Of a stretch of DNA of 64,000 nucleotides, positions 23,075 through 33,665 are shown piece by piece. Numbering within the stretch: position 1 is the stretch's first letter; each line of letters begins with the position of its first letter. The notes beneath the pieces are model-generated. The model searched no databases and was not told the DNA's origin. It saw only the letters and a list, made by a program, of their open reading frames with translations. This DNA is from Perkinsus chesapeaki (lineage: Eukaryota; Perkinsozoa; Perkinsida; Perkinsidae): positions 1-64,000 of the forward strand of contig JAAPAO010000045.1 of assembly GCA_013115145.1 (NCBI GenBank), given 5' to 3'. The translations under genes were made by a program, and so were the position numbers.

Positions 23075-23252
23075 TGATAATAACTCATCCGTGATGTGCC
23101 CAGTACTACTCTATTGCTCTAGAGGCCATTTCTATGCCGTCAGTGTCGAGTTCTCCGGTAGCTCTTCCAGCCTCGAGATCATCCTCTTGTATAGGCTTAT
23201 CCAACGGCACCTAACAACATATATCTAAACTTGACATCTGAGTCTGAGCTAA

Positions 23253-23726
23253 TACACCATTTCAAGATCTAATTAGTAAAAGCCAAGACCAAATTATAAT
23301 AGCCCAGAACAAATTAGTAAAAGCCAAGACCAAATTAATATAGCCTAGAACAAATTAGTAAAAGCCAAGACCAAATTAATATAGCCTAGAACAAATTAGT
23401 AAAAGCCCAGACCAATTTCGCGTCCAGAGTGGACGGAGGCTCAACGCACCATCAGAGATCCCTTCTGCGGTAAATGCTTGATACGCCTCCTCTGTCATCG
23501 TTTGCGTCGGTCAATTCTCATTACTACCCACGTGACGATAGAGGTTAGTCATCTACATCATCGCCTCAGTAACCTCATCTTACCCCTTCGAAAGCAATAG
23601 GTGGATCACAAATCATGACTCACAATCGGCTAAGCTGGTCGGACCAAATAGGTTGCAGTATTAATTTGTTCTGGGCTTTTACTAATTTGTTTTTGGCTTT
23701 TACTAATAAGATCTTGAAATGGTGTA
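23253..23726. mobile_element. MITE-like element with terminal inverted repeats and TA flanks
   Basis: The ends are inverted copies: CACCATTTCAAGATCT at 23255 and its complement ending at 23724, each flanked by TA. Past the first 16 bases the match continues imperfectly through the ATTAGTAAAAGCC-type subterminal repeats. There is no coding capacity. A TA duplication with short terminal repeats fits a non-autonomous Tc1/mariner-type element of about 470 bp. Confidence 0.75.
23271..23416. repeat. 41-bp tandem repeat inside the MITE-like left arm
   Basis: The word AATTAGTAAAAGCC recurs at 23271, 23312, 23353 and 23394, exactly 41 bp apart, with intervening ACCAAATTA and TAGCC(C/T)AGAACA. The right arm (about 23660-23705) has only about two inverted copies, so the left arm has expanded. 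Confidence 0.9.
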
Positions 23727-24951
23727 GAAGCAGGGCGACTATTCATCTTAGCATCTTTGAGTCGCACGTGTTAAAGATTGATAAACATTTCGGACATCCC
23801 CCAATAGAGAAGTGTTACTACCGCTCCTGGATCCGTAAGCATGCATGCCATGTGAGACCAAATTGACAGTACCTACAGTGACAACAGAGAGTAAATATAA
23901 CATAGCATAGAGGTTAGCTCCGTACAAATAGGATATTAAATATAACAAAGGCAATAAGGGGCCAATACCCCGTTCCTTCAGTTTGCACCCAGGTCCATAA
24001 TATACGATATCCTACTGTATAATAGGCACAGGCAAGCAGTAGATCAGCTATAGTGACGCAAGTGAGTCCGCAGCAATCCACAATAAACCACATTTCAACG
24101 CACGGTGTGGTGGAAAGTGATCCTGCTGTTGCCGCAAATGCTAATGCAAACTGATGAATCTTGCTTCCTCGCTATTTCCTAATTACAACTTTCTGCGGCG
24201 GGGGCGGGGCCCAGGGGATAGAATATGGCGCTGACGGGGGCTTAGGCCGCTTAAATAATTGTACTGGAAACCATCACTTCTCCTATTGTACGAGTATGAA
24301 TTTACTTCACAGCTTGACGACGTATGAAATGTCAAAACGTAACTCAACGGCGGCTAACTTAGTTATTTACCTTAAAGGTGGGACGCCTCGTCAATGGTCT
24401 ACTGTAAGTTAAACTCACAGTACCCGTAGCTCTACAGGGTGATAAAAATGAAGTCATAGGTAACCTTTTTCGTGTTCATATTGCGAACTTCGTACACCTT
24501 AAACATTTGACTTGAACATAACTCAACTGTCTTCTGCTCAAGTTCAACATGTCAGTGGGATGGAGAACAATAGAAAAGGGAAGCTAACTTCAATTCCAAA
24601 CCCATTGCTTGATCTTTAGCCGCCCAGAACCGCACATGCAAAGGCTTGCCACTAGTTCGGTATGGTGTTTGATTTTATACCAACAGTTATTCATGTAAAT
24701 AACTAACATTTTAGTCTTAGACTGTTAGGATTATTCGTTGTTTACAAAGAACTCGACAGTCAAGAAGTAGATCAAGAAGCGTGACTGGTTTGAGGACCCA
24801 AACTTATCTTCAATGAAAGTAAAACGGGATGATCACCTTGTAGCGATTGGGATCACCAACACAAGTATTTTACGAAGCAATGTGGTTCTACCCCAAAACG
24901 CGTCGGAGATTGGGCGGGGCACATCAGATAGATGTTAAAGACATATTGTTC
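23727..24951. other. no gene recognised
   Basis: AT-rich sequence with scattered stops on both strands. A frame at 24161 is short, Gly-rich at its start and lacks partners, so it is not called. Confidence 0.5.
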
Positions 24952-25686
24952 TTACTGCAGCAACCTCAGAAGCCTTCGATTGCTTGATACATGCTCGAGG
25001 GTAACGGTAATCTCAAAAGGAGTAGTAATACTGATAGTGATGGTGTTTGCGTCTGATGCAAACGTAATCGAGGCACCTAAAATAGCTTAGCAATATCCAA
25101 TTGAAGAGAGGCAATTACTTCTGACATATTCTTGTACAAGAGGAGGGAAGGCATCGAAGCTCTCCAGGATAACCTTGTTACCTTCCATGTGAAAGGGGAT
25201 CGGAGCGGTGCTCTCGAGTAACACCGAGTAAGGGTCTCGGGTACCCAAGATCCTAAAATACAAGTACTCCGCCGCACACGTTGGATGAGACGACACTCTG
25301 CCGACAAATAAATACCGTCAATGTGGCACCTTTAGCCACCACTTACAACTTGCTGACTTGGTTACTGGGTGAGTTAGTAACCTGAACCTCGCCAGTTCCT
25401 TCACCAAGTATCGGAACAGTCCCGTTGAAAACATAGACACCATTAGGGGCAGGTCCAGGTGCTGAAGTTGGTCCACCAGTGGTAGGAGACCCGGTGCTCG
25501 GGGCCCCGGTGGTTGGGGCCTGCGATGTCGGGTTATTGGTAGTTGGGGCGCTTGTAGTGGTACCATTTGCTGACAAAAACGAATTGCCACCATGGGAAGA
25601 AATGCCTCTTGTAACTTACAGCTGCTGCATCCTTCCCAAAGGACGACATTCATACCCACGAGAATGGCTGCGAATGCGAGCTTCAT
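24952..25686 (-). CDS. secreted Thr/Pro-stalk protein, paralogue 1 (4 exons, 182 aa)
   Basis: Exons are 25686-25620, 25569-25347, 25252-25119 and 25076-24952; phases 1, 2, 1 join and the frame closes. Exon 1 encodes a signal peptide (MKLAFAAILVGMNVVLWEGC). Exon 2 begins with a mucin-like stalk of Thr, Pro, Ser and Gly (TTTSAPTTNNPTSQAPTTG and on) and then NGVYVFNGTVPILG. Exon 3 carries the family signature IPFHMEGNKV. Exon 4 is strand-rich (SITFASDANTITIS) and ends RRLLRLLQ. Function is unknown. The architecture suggests an O-glycosylated extracellular protein with a globular end. Two close relatives lie at 31157 and 32957. Confidence 0.82.
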
Positions 25687-26929
25687 TGATGTCGATTGAA
25701 CAAAATACCTACGAGAATGAAATCGAAAACAAGTTAGGTAAATCCACTGGGCCGCTTGGTCGGTGAAGTCGTGAAACTATCGGTAGACGATGGCCGACCA
25801 TGGTCACAAAATCTCAAAGGCTTTAGACGAAGTTAGCAGGCAGGCAATTCGAGGTAGAACACCTCGAGACCTCGGAGAAGAGTGATACAGCGTAGCCGAC
25901 GCTGCGTAGGTGAAACCAAGTGCTCGACATCAGCACGGATAGACGAATCCGGCAAATCTTCACTTCCGACGAAAGCCATACGCATGCGCATTTAGCTAAT
26001 TAGCGCCCGTGTCCGACGAAGAGCAGCAGGGGAAAGTGAGGAGTCGCGGCTACATGTGGCCGAACAGGATCAGCTTACATACAGTACAGCAGGCATACAC
26101 TTACAAACGATACAAGCAGAATAGATACATGAACCTCCTACCAAAACTTTTCCCCGCGTGCTAACACGTAACCTGTGCGCAACTCAATTGCACCGCCCGT
26201 ATCGCGGTGATTACTATCGGGGTAAGTGGCTCGAGACAAGTCGGGGATATCAGTCGTGCCTGGCTCGGGGTCTTTGATCAAGTGAAATATCTAATTCTCA
26301 ACCTGGCAGAACTATGAGAAGGGACCGAAGGGTTCATTCAGACTCGCCTGGCTTCCAAAAGTATGTACATGCGTGCCACAAGGTTTGTGAGGCACATTAT
26401 TCTACTTCGCATTACCGAGTCATGGGAGTTGATAGTCTAGCAAAGTCTAAAGCTGAGGTGCTTTGATTTCGTTCCGCTTCCAGGTACTTGCGGTTATCGC
26501 ATTACTTTCCTGTTGAAGAGAAGCTGAATGCGCTTTATGTGGTTTCGCCAAATGTACGCGTACAGCGAGTCGGTGGCCCTCATAGGGCAGTAGATTAGCG
26601 GATGACTGGCTCTCAGAGGGGCTAGTAATCCCTGCGCTTCACTGCTAGGCCTTGAACTATTCTTTACTGCTAGGCTTCATATTCCATTTTCAGTCCGCTA
26701 CTGCGGAACTCGACACCTCAAAGCCTCTTGAGTTGAGAAAAGTGTTACATGAGCCCGAATGCTAAATTATTCTTCTGATGCAGTCGGCGGTCTCGTACTG
26801 CTCCGCTCCCAGTGAGCAGATTTCGCTGCCACGTTGGCGTCCACTTGAGTCAAGTGCATCATCCGCCACAACCTAACTCATCATTCCTGGCCCATGATGG
26901 GCCGCCCATCTTGGCGCAGCAACTTACTT
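25687..26929. other. no gene recognised
   Basis: Upstream flank of stalk paralogue 1. I see no exon chain or repeat that I can support over this 1.2 kb. Confidence 0.5.
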
Positions 26930-28149
26930 GGCTGTCTCCTTCTTGTCTATCTCCGCCTGAAATAGTTTTCGATTAACTTCTTCCAGTTTCTCTCTAAGTT
27001 GTTTATTGGCACCTAAAAACCACGACAACTCAGCAATACGCGCGCGCGTCTAAGGACGGGTGCGCAGCTCGTGTCGTTGACTTCATCACCAACATATCGT
27101 ATTTTAATCTTACTCTGGAGCTCCCTCAGCTGATATTGCATCTGGTCCTTGGCGCTTTGTTTTGCTAGGACAGCCCCTTCCAGTCTGGTGGCGAGATCGT
27201 TGGCTCTGGAAGTGTGCTGTATTGTTTAACATGCACTCGTACCTTTCTAATTGATTTAGAGCTTCTTGAGTTTTTTGACGTTCAGCAGCCAGTTTATCTT
27301 CCCACGCTTCGGTGGTCATGCTGTGATCGTCCAGCTATAGGAGACCAGTTATGCGCTCACTGCGGAGTCGGTCTACCACGCTTTTCATGAAGGTCTCTTT
27401 CGCTTCAACACGTTTCAGTTTATCTCGAACAGCTCTTTTCAGTCTCCATCTCCGCTCTCGTTCCAAAGATATCTGGCTCGTTAGGGACGACTGCGTAGTG
27501 GCTAGAGAAGCACATGCGCTTGAGTCGGCTCCACTCCTCGAAAACCTTACCCATCATGCGGCTCATATTTTTGGCTTCTTCGATTTCCTGCTCCTTTCGT
27601 AGTTTTTCCTCCTCAACCTTGGCACGGGACAGGGCTTCCTGCTGCCGCTGCAGTTCAACTACGCCGAGCTGATCTCTCGATCGCGCCAATGAACGCGTCT
27701 AATTAGTTTCAGGTCTAACATGCTTTGCTCTCCGCCTTACCAAGAACTTGCGATCGTTGGCGATCCTCCTGTTCTCGGCCACAGCAAGATCACGTTCCTT
27801 TTTTATCTCGCTTAGTTTCGCTTCCAAAGCTTGCACTTCTCTCTTTCTCAGTTGAGCTTCTTTCCAGTAGTCCTACAACTCAACGCGTAAAAATATTTTG
27901 TCCCTGCCTTGCCTAGCCGGTACTTTCATTCCGGTTTCGGTTTTCTGCAAAGCAGCTCGGGTGCCTGATGAGGTCCATTCGAGCTCCGCAGTTCTGGCTG
28001 ATCTCACCAGCGAGGTCATTCTCACGTGATTCGAGCTTTCGCTCCAGCGCCTTTATTTTCTGCTGCAAATCTACGAGTAAGGCGGGAGAGAAAGACGTCG
28101 AGAATCCCGACACATCGTGAGGTCGTTCATCTCCGCCGTTCGGGGACAT
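26930..28149 (-). CDS. coiled-coil protein, multi-exon
   Basis: Unrecognised coiled-coil gene starting at ATG 28149 (MSPNGGDERPHDVSG). Exons give LVDLQQKIKALERKLESREN, DYWKEAQLRKREVQALEAKL with ENRRIANDRKFL (about 27875-27740), VVELQRQQEALSRAKVEEEK with MSRMMGKVFEEWSRLKRM, KLAAERQKTQEALNQLERYE, ANDLATRLEGAVLAK and NKQLREKLEEVNRKLFQAEI. The last exon ends ETAK followed by TAA, but the stop is part of AAGTAAGT, which could also be a donor, so a further exon is possible. Heptad character is strong through the whole length. A cytoskeletal or scaffold role is inference. Confidence 0.66.
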
Positions 28150-28488
28150 GGGATGTGACCAAGGCAATCTATTCAGGGCTTGAGAGCGATTCTCTATATA
28201 ACACGGTATAATGTCTGGCCACGAAAGGAGCACGTGTATCAGCATGGTTAGTCTGAACGATGAATCAACAAGTCTAGTTCTTTTGGAGTGATCAATGCAA
28301 GATCGGCACTGCTCCAACTCGCCTCGATGGCATACCTTGAATGAGGCAAGTTATTGGAATAGCCGAGCCACAAAGCCTCAGAGGCTTCCCTTTGTCATTC
28401 CGACTAAGCGTTCAAACCTCGTAGCGACTAAATCTTACGAGCTGCGCTGATGCTCCAATGATCTATGGCAGAGTTGCTCAGCAGTTAC

Positions 28489-29442
28489 TCACTTTGCAGT
28501 GGCGGAGCGTTTGTCACTCACGCCGGAGAAATGAAGTATCCAATCTCCGGGCGTATAGATATTCAGATATGAGTTCATCATTTTCATCGCCATAACTCTG
28601 ATGTGGGACCGTATGGGAGAGGCCACCATAGCTTGAGCTCTCTCAGCATCAGCGAAGCTAACACTGGACACCAACAGCTGGCCAAACTTGGCCTTTTGCA
28701 CGCTTAAGGGATCCTTGGAGGTGGCACCAGCAAGATAACTAAGCGAGATGAATGACTGCTTGTCAAACAACACAAAAGATACGCAATGACGCTGCCTTGC
28801 TCCACAAACCCCGGGGAGGGATACCTAATAAAAGAGGATTTAGCAAAGGACACTTCAGAAGAACTGGCTCACATGCGATAAACTTCCTTGAGGAAGGCGC
28901 GGCTCCAATGTGAGTTACGGAGGAGAAAATGCCCCGTATTGATGAGCATCTCCCGCTCGCCCGAGAAAATAAAGTCTTTGTGGGGATTACTAACAATGAG
29001 ATGCTGATCGATACTGATGCTCGTGTTCATGAATAGCGAATCAGCGTCCATCCAGAATATGTACCTGACACGACGACGAACACACGAAGAAATTTACTAA
29101 AGAGGAGAAACGCTTGACGAAGAAAACGTTCACTGTACAAAAGGCGTACTCGGCAGAGCGATTATGAGAGAACTTGAATGTTTCCATAAGATAGCTGATG
29201 ATAAGTATCTTGCTCCAATGAGGGAACCCACGGTCGCTCCAGTTGCATTCCACCGCAAAATAGCCATATCCGTGCTTCAATGCATAGCGTACCTGTAAAA
29301 GGTGAGGAAACTGGCAAAGCTAACGCTGCTCTTACGTGATTTCGCTTTGCATCAGTGAAGCGTCGCTGGGGTCCTATCCATGCCGAGGCGATAATAATAG
29401 TTCTATTGGCTTCCTCAGCAGGCTGGACAACGATGGGATCAC
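28489..29442 (-). CDS. GT34-type glycosyltransferase (MNN10/GMA12-like), 5' end open
   Basis: Predicted Golgi galactosyl-, mannosyl- or xylosyltransferase of family GT34. The exon at 29442-29335 encodes TIIIASAWIGPQRRFTDAK, the next VRYALKHGYGYFAVECNWSD and PHWSKILII, then WMDADSLFMNTSISI with the DxD-type motif (DAD) that binds metal and nucleotide sugar. Next comes FIFSGEREMLINTGHFLLRN with SHWSRAFLKEVY, and finally YLNIYTPGDWILHFSGVS, the typical GT34 end, with a stop at 28489. The start codon and any N-terminal membrane anchor must lie in an exon upstream of 29442 that I could not fix. Substrate cannot be read from the sequence. Confidence 0.75.
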
Positions 29443-31156
29443 CTAATATTCCGCTTCGATTTAGAACCCATGGCGGTTGTCAGGAAATTGAAGAGAACGG
29501 GGCTGTAGTAGTGTTGGATAACCCGTCATACACGAAGTGTCCTTCCCACAGTGGATCCTCGTAACACAGTCAGCTACAGCAAAGTTTTTACACCCAGAAC
29601 ATTCGCAGTGAAACTCTGTCTCGCCACACCATCCTGCTTGAAAGAAGATCACAGGTGTGAATGTAGCTGAGATGACCGACCACTAGTGCTGCAACACGGG
29701 AACTCCCATGGATTGCATTTGGCAGGTTGCCCGTCAGGTAGTGGATATCTAACTAAATTAGAAACTCTATTCTTTAAGAGCACAGTGATCACTCTGGCCC
29801 GCATCGCCCATCATCTCTAAATAATTTGCCAGAAGATGTGGGGTTTGGTAACACCCGTGAAGGTAGAGCAGACGTAAGTGACCTCAGAGAGGGAGCATGG
29901 GGGCTCCTTGTGAGGGCGGAATCAGATTCCCCTAAACAATCTGAGCTTTTCCGAGCTGCTCTTTCCACCAAGCTGCTCACCAGCAACCATGGGAAAAGCT
30001 ACCGCGGCCTTAGTAGGCCCATCATACAGGACCTTCCGTTCAAGTTTGTCGATACCTGCCGCCAAGGAATGAGGCTGCTGTCTCTTGATCGCTGCTCATA
30101 AGTCACCGACTCAGCCGAAGTTTCGTCATGTCTTGCCTTATAATCTCGACAACTCCCTGTTCCCTCCAACCCCACCTATCCCTCGATATGGTATATGATA
30201 CACGGCTGATCCAACTCTTACCCAATACGTGAGAAGTTGACAACCATGAAGAGCATCATACACAACGTAAGTGTCAATGGCACCGCTATGGTAAAGATAG
30301 ACTTCATGTTCTTAAAGGCTTACTGGTCATCACTCGCTTACTTCCGAACAACAATAACTCGACCTTTCCAGGTTACAACACGACACAGTGCCTCTGTGAC
30401 AGAGGCGTTTTGAAAGGATTTCTGTATTGCCATCCACGAAGTACGATATGAGGCCGAGATCGAAACCTAAGTTGGACTACTATTGGCGAAGGAGGTGTCC
30501 TAAATCGTCATTGATAACACTCATATGAACTAATGCTAACACATTAAGAAGGTCAATCTGTCGTGGGGCACACTAGTGATAAAATGATCAGGGGTCGTCG
30601 AAGCCAAGAGACGATGAAAGAGAACGTCTGCCGGGCAAATTACTTGCTCAATTACGCGCTAGGGATAAAATCCACTAGACAATGCACACAAAGCAAGCGA
30701 CAAACTTGCATGGGCCGGGGCGGCTACCGTAAGATCAGTAAGACCAACGATGCTTCTGCTACTTCCTTGTAAGCTCCCATAACGGAGTTCAACAGCTTAG
30801 AAGCTATTCCCAGTCAATCTGACCTTAAAGGGACATTCTATTGAAAAGGGAGGCCATGACTGCCAAGATGGTGACGGAGGCTAATCACCAAATCTTGCAT
30901 CAGAATCTACGCTGTAAGACGTTTTGAAGTGTAGTCTTTTGGTAGCACTTATCCTTATGGCAAACTCAAGCGATGACAAGGGAACTTACGGAAAAAGTAA
31001 GTTAATGTAAGATCTCACCAAAATACAGCCAAAGCCGATATTTTTGGTAGACCCCCACGTACAGTAGGTCACTCTCTGGCTCGACCATGAGAAACCTACC
31101 GCTCTTGAACTAATACGGAAAAGGCATACAATGCACTGAAGGCATTGTTACAGCTA
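29443..31156. other. mostly unassigned; 5' end of the GT34 gene probably lies here
   Basis: Open frames at 29461-29652 (-, Cys-rich), 29826-30101 (+) and 30563-30772 (+) have no motif or exon partner. The proximal few hundred bases should hold the first exon of the glycosyltransferase. The rest shows nothing I can support. Confidence 0.4.
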
Positions 31157-31982
31157 CTAGGACTGAGTCTCTCGGAGCAGTCTTCCGCTGCTGCTCTTCA
31201 CTTTATTAAATACGATAGTTAGAGGGAGCGGCTGGGTTAGGACGACGGTGATACTCTTGTCCAGCACGTAGGTGAAAGTAGCACCTGATCACAAATCGTA
31301 CTCGCCACTCACTAAAACAAGATGGTCAACAAAATAGCTGCGGTACGACGAGAAGACTTGAGTCTTACTTTCGATGAATCCTCTCACGCTAACATCGAAA
31401 GCACTCAAATCGTCGAGTTTGATTTTATCGCCTTCCATGTGGAAAGGTACAGGCTTGGTGTTCACGAAGAGAGGGATGTCCGGTTGTTTCTCAGTGGCTA
31501 AGAACCTGAACAAGACGACATATGGAAATGATGAAGTGTTCAGCATTCACAACAGGTGCTACCATAAGATATTTCACTACCAATGACTTACATCTTTGTC
31601 ATAAGCGGGGAAGGAGTGCTTGCATTGTTGATCTGCACTTCCCCAGTAAGATCTCCTAGAGGTTGAACATTATCATTGAAGGTAAATACACCATTAGGGG
31701 CAGGGCCAGGAGGAGCAGTCGTGGTAGTAGGGCCCCCAGTGGTAGGGGCTCCAGTGGTAGGGGCTCCAGTGGTAGGGGCTCCAGTGGTAGGGGATCCAGT
31801 CGTGGGGGAGCGAGTGGTCGGCCTGGCAGTAGTTGGGGCCTGCGTAGTAGTGCCGTTAGCTGAGAAGTATAATTAAGCATAATTAACCCCATTGATGGAT
31901 CATCTTGCAACTTACAGCTGCTACATCCTTCCCAGAGGATGATATTCAAACCCACGACAATGGCTGCGAAGGCGAACTTCAT
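31157..31982 (-). CDS. secreted Thr/Pro-stalk protein, paralogue 2, longest stalk (4 exons, 199 aa)
   Basis: Exons are 31982-31916, 31859-31592, 31505-31369 and 31284-31157; phases match the other two members and the frame closes. The signal peptide is MKFAFAAIVVGLNIILWEGC. The stalk has repeats of PTTGA encoded by a 15-bp DNA repeat, then NGVFTFNDNVQPLGDL. Exon 3 carries VPFHMEGDKIKLDDLSAFDV and exon 4 ATFTYVLDKSITVVL with SSSGRLLRETQS at the end. Exon 2 is 268 nt against 223 and 163 in the relatives, so the stalk is the variable part. Function unknown; probably a heavily O-glycosylated secreted or surface protein. Confidence 0.85.
31738..31800. repeat. 15-bp coding tandem repeat (PTTGA units)
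   Basis: On the + strand GGTAGGGGCTCCAGT repeats with few changes about four times. On the coding strand it encodes PTTGA/PTTGS units of the stalk in paralogue 2. Confidence 0.92.
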
Positions 31983-32779
31983 TGTTACTGATGGCTCAGA
32001 GAACACGCTTTGAAGAGACTGCTCGAACGGCGTCACCGTGGGATGTCACCAATCTTCACGCATGCGTTCGAGAAACCGTGATCGCGTAAGCCGCAGGTAA
32101 CCTGAGTCGGGAGGTCGTGGTAACCCATCTGATCCTGTATAATTACGTCTAGTGGCCAGCTAATCCTTTTTTATTTCACCCATTGCTCTTTCATCCGCTA
32201 CCACTTGGGCCAACCGAGTGCGCCCACCGTGCCATTGTATTTTCATCCACCGCCACTTCATCCAGTCGCTTCACTTAATTGACCTCAACTTCTAACTAGC
32301 TCCGCTTGCGAGCTACTTTCCCCACACCCGGCTCTTCTTGCTAGCAGAAGGAATGCTTGAAATGCAAGCGAGTGATTCTTGACTTAACACTTAGTTTAGG
32401 TTAGCCGTGACACGCGGGGCTCGGTCGGGCGGTTCTGCAGTTTCAAAGGCCGTCAATGGTCCCCGACCCCCTCGAAGTGCGACACAAGTCTTCGGCGTGT
32501 GAAGCTGATATATGGTACCATACCATTGGTAAGTGAAATACCTTATATAAGTCAAAAAGGCTAGGCTCAGCCTGAGCCCCGCAGGGTGAACAGTCGCTAA
32601 CCACCAGTTGCCGTGGAGTGAGTGACTGACTTTTTCTTCCTCCTTGTAGAACAAAGAAGTGCTATACAGTCTTCGAGCAATGGAGTTTTAGAGAGTACCC
32701 TTCTTATGCGTTCAGTTTTCATACTTGTCATTATGACAAAACTCAACCGATACCATAGGAATATATGGAAAAGGGTTAA
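31983..32779. other. spacer between the two duplicated stalk genes
   Basis: Upstream flank of paralogue 2 and downstream of paralogue 3. No exon chain is visible; CT-rich and ATCC-rich tracts occur around 32160-32300. Confidence 0.45.
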
Positions 32780-33665
32780 AATGTAAGATGTCAAAAGTGG
32801 ATCGACAATCTTACCAAACATAGCAGGCGAAGCTAATATCAGGCAGACCTTCACACATGTACAGCTAGTCAGCCTCTGGTTCGGGCCTGTAAGACCTACC
32901 GCTCTCAAACTATACGAAAAAAAGCAACCGACGCGCTCAAGGTGTCGATATGAAAATTAGAAATACGTCTCTCGGAGCAGTCTCCCGCTGCTGCTCTTCA
33001 CTTTATCAAATACGATAGTTAGAACCATCGGCTTGGTTAGAGCGAACGTGATACTTTCGTCTAGCGCGTAGGTGAAAGTAGCACCTAAATACAAACCGCA
33101 TTTGTTCGAGCCGATGGTCAACAAAATAGCTGCAGTACGACGAGAAGACTTGAGTCTTACTTTCGATGAATCCTCTCACTCTAACATCGAAAGCACTCAA
33201 ATCGTCGAATGTGATTTTATCGCCTTCCATGTGGAAAGGTACAGGCTTGGTGTTCAGGGAAAAAAGAGGGTACGGGTCGTCTTTCGGGGCTAAGAGCCTG
33301 AACAGGATGACGAATGGGCAACCTGGTGGGTTTAGGATACCGAGCGCTAGCAGAAGGTTATTCACTCGAAACCACTTACATTTTCGTCATTAGTGGAGAA
33401 GGAGTGCTGGCATTATTGATATGCACCTCCCCAAGAAGATCTTCTAGGGGTTGATCTGTACCATTGAAGGTAAATACACCGTTGGGAGCAGGGTCACTGG
33501 TCGGCCAGGCAGTAGTTGGGGCCTGCGTAGTAGTGCCGTTAGCTGAGAAGTATAATTAAGTATAATTAACCCCATTGATGGATCATCTTGCAACTTACAG
33601 CTGCTACATCCTTCCCAGAGGATGATATTCAAACCCACGACAATGGCTGCGAATGCGAACTTCAT
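32780..33665. repeat. segmental duplication, copy 2 (with 30990-31982)
   Basis: Second copy of the unit described for 30990-31982. It holds stalk paralogue 3 and lacks most of the stalk-coding minisatellite. Confidence 0.7.
32957..33665 (-). CDS. secreted Thr/Pro-stalk protein, paralogue 3, shortest stalk (4 exons, 164 aa)
   Basis: Exons are 33665-33599, 33542-33380, 33297-33161 and 33084-32957; the frame closes. The signal peptide is identical to that of paralogue 2. The stalk is cut down to ANGTTTQAPTTAWPTSDPAP, after which NGVFTFNGTDQPLEDLLGEV continues as in the relatives. Exon 3 has VPFHMEGDKITFDDLSAFDV and exon 4 ATFTYALDESITFAL and SSSGRLLRETYF. The very close match to paralogue 2 outside the stalk points to a recent duplication followed by contraction or expansion of the repeat. 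Confidence 0.85.

Larger units (their letters stand above)
30990..31982. repeat. segmental duplication, copy 1 (with 32780-33665)
   Basis: The similarity between stalk paralogues 2 and 3 extends beyond the coding exons. Shared words include the poly-A-adjacent end near 31190 and 32990 (CTCGGAGCAGTCT) and, further 3', TTGGTAGACC/CAGGCAGACC followed by CCTACCGCTCT at about 31050-31105 and 32845-32905. The copies lie head to tail. Confidence 0.7.

Noticed and set aside
24161-24412. Gly-rich plus-strand frame
   Set aside because: Short, without domain or splice partner, in an otherwise empty stretch.
31290-31368. Open continuation of stalk paralogue 2 exon 3 to a stop (SSYRSYFVDH and on)
   Set aside because: A GTAAGA donor at 31368 and an acceptor at 31285 give an exon 4 that aligns with both relatives; the read-through is intron.
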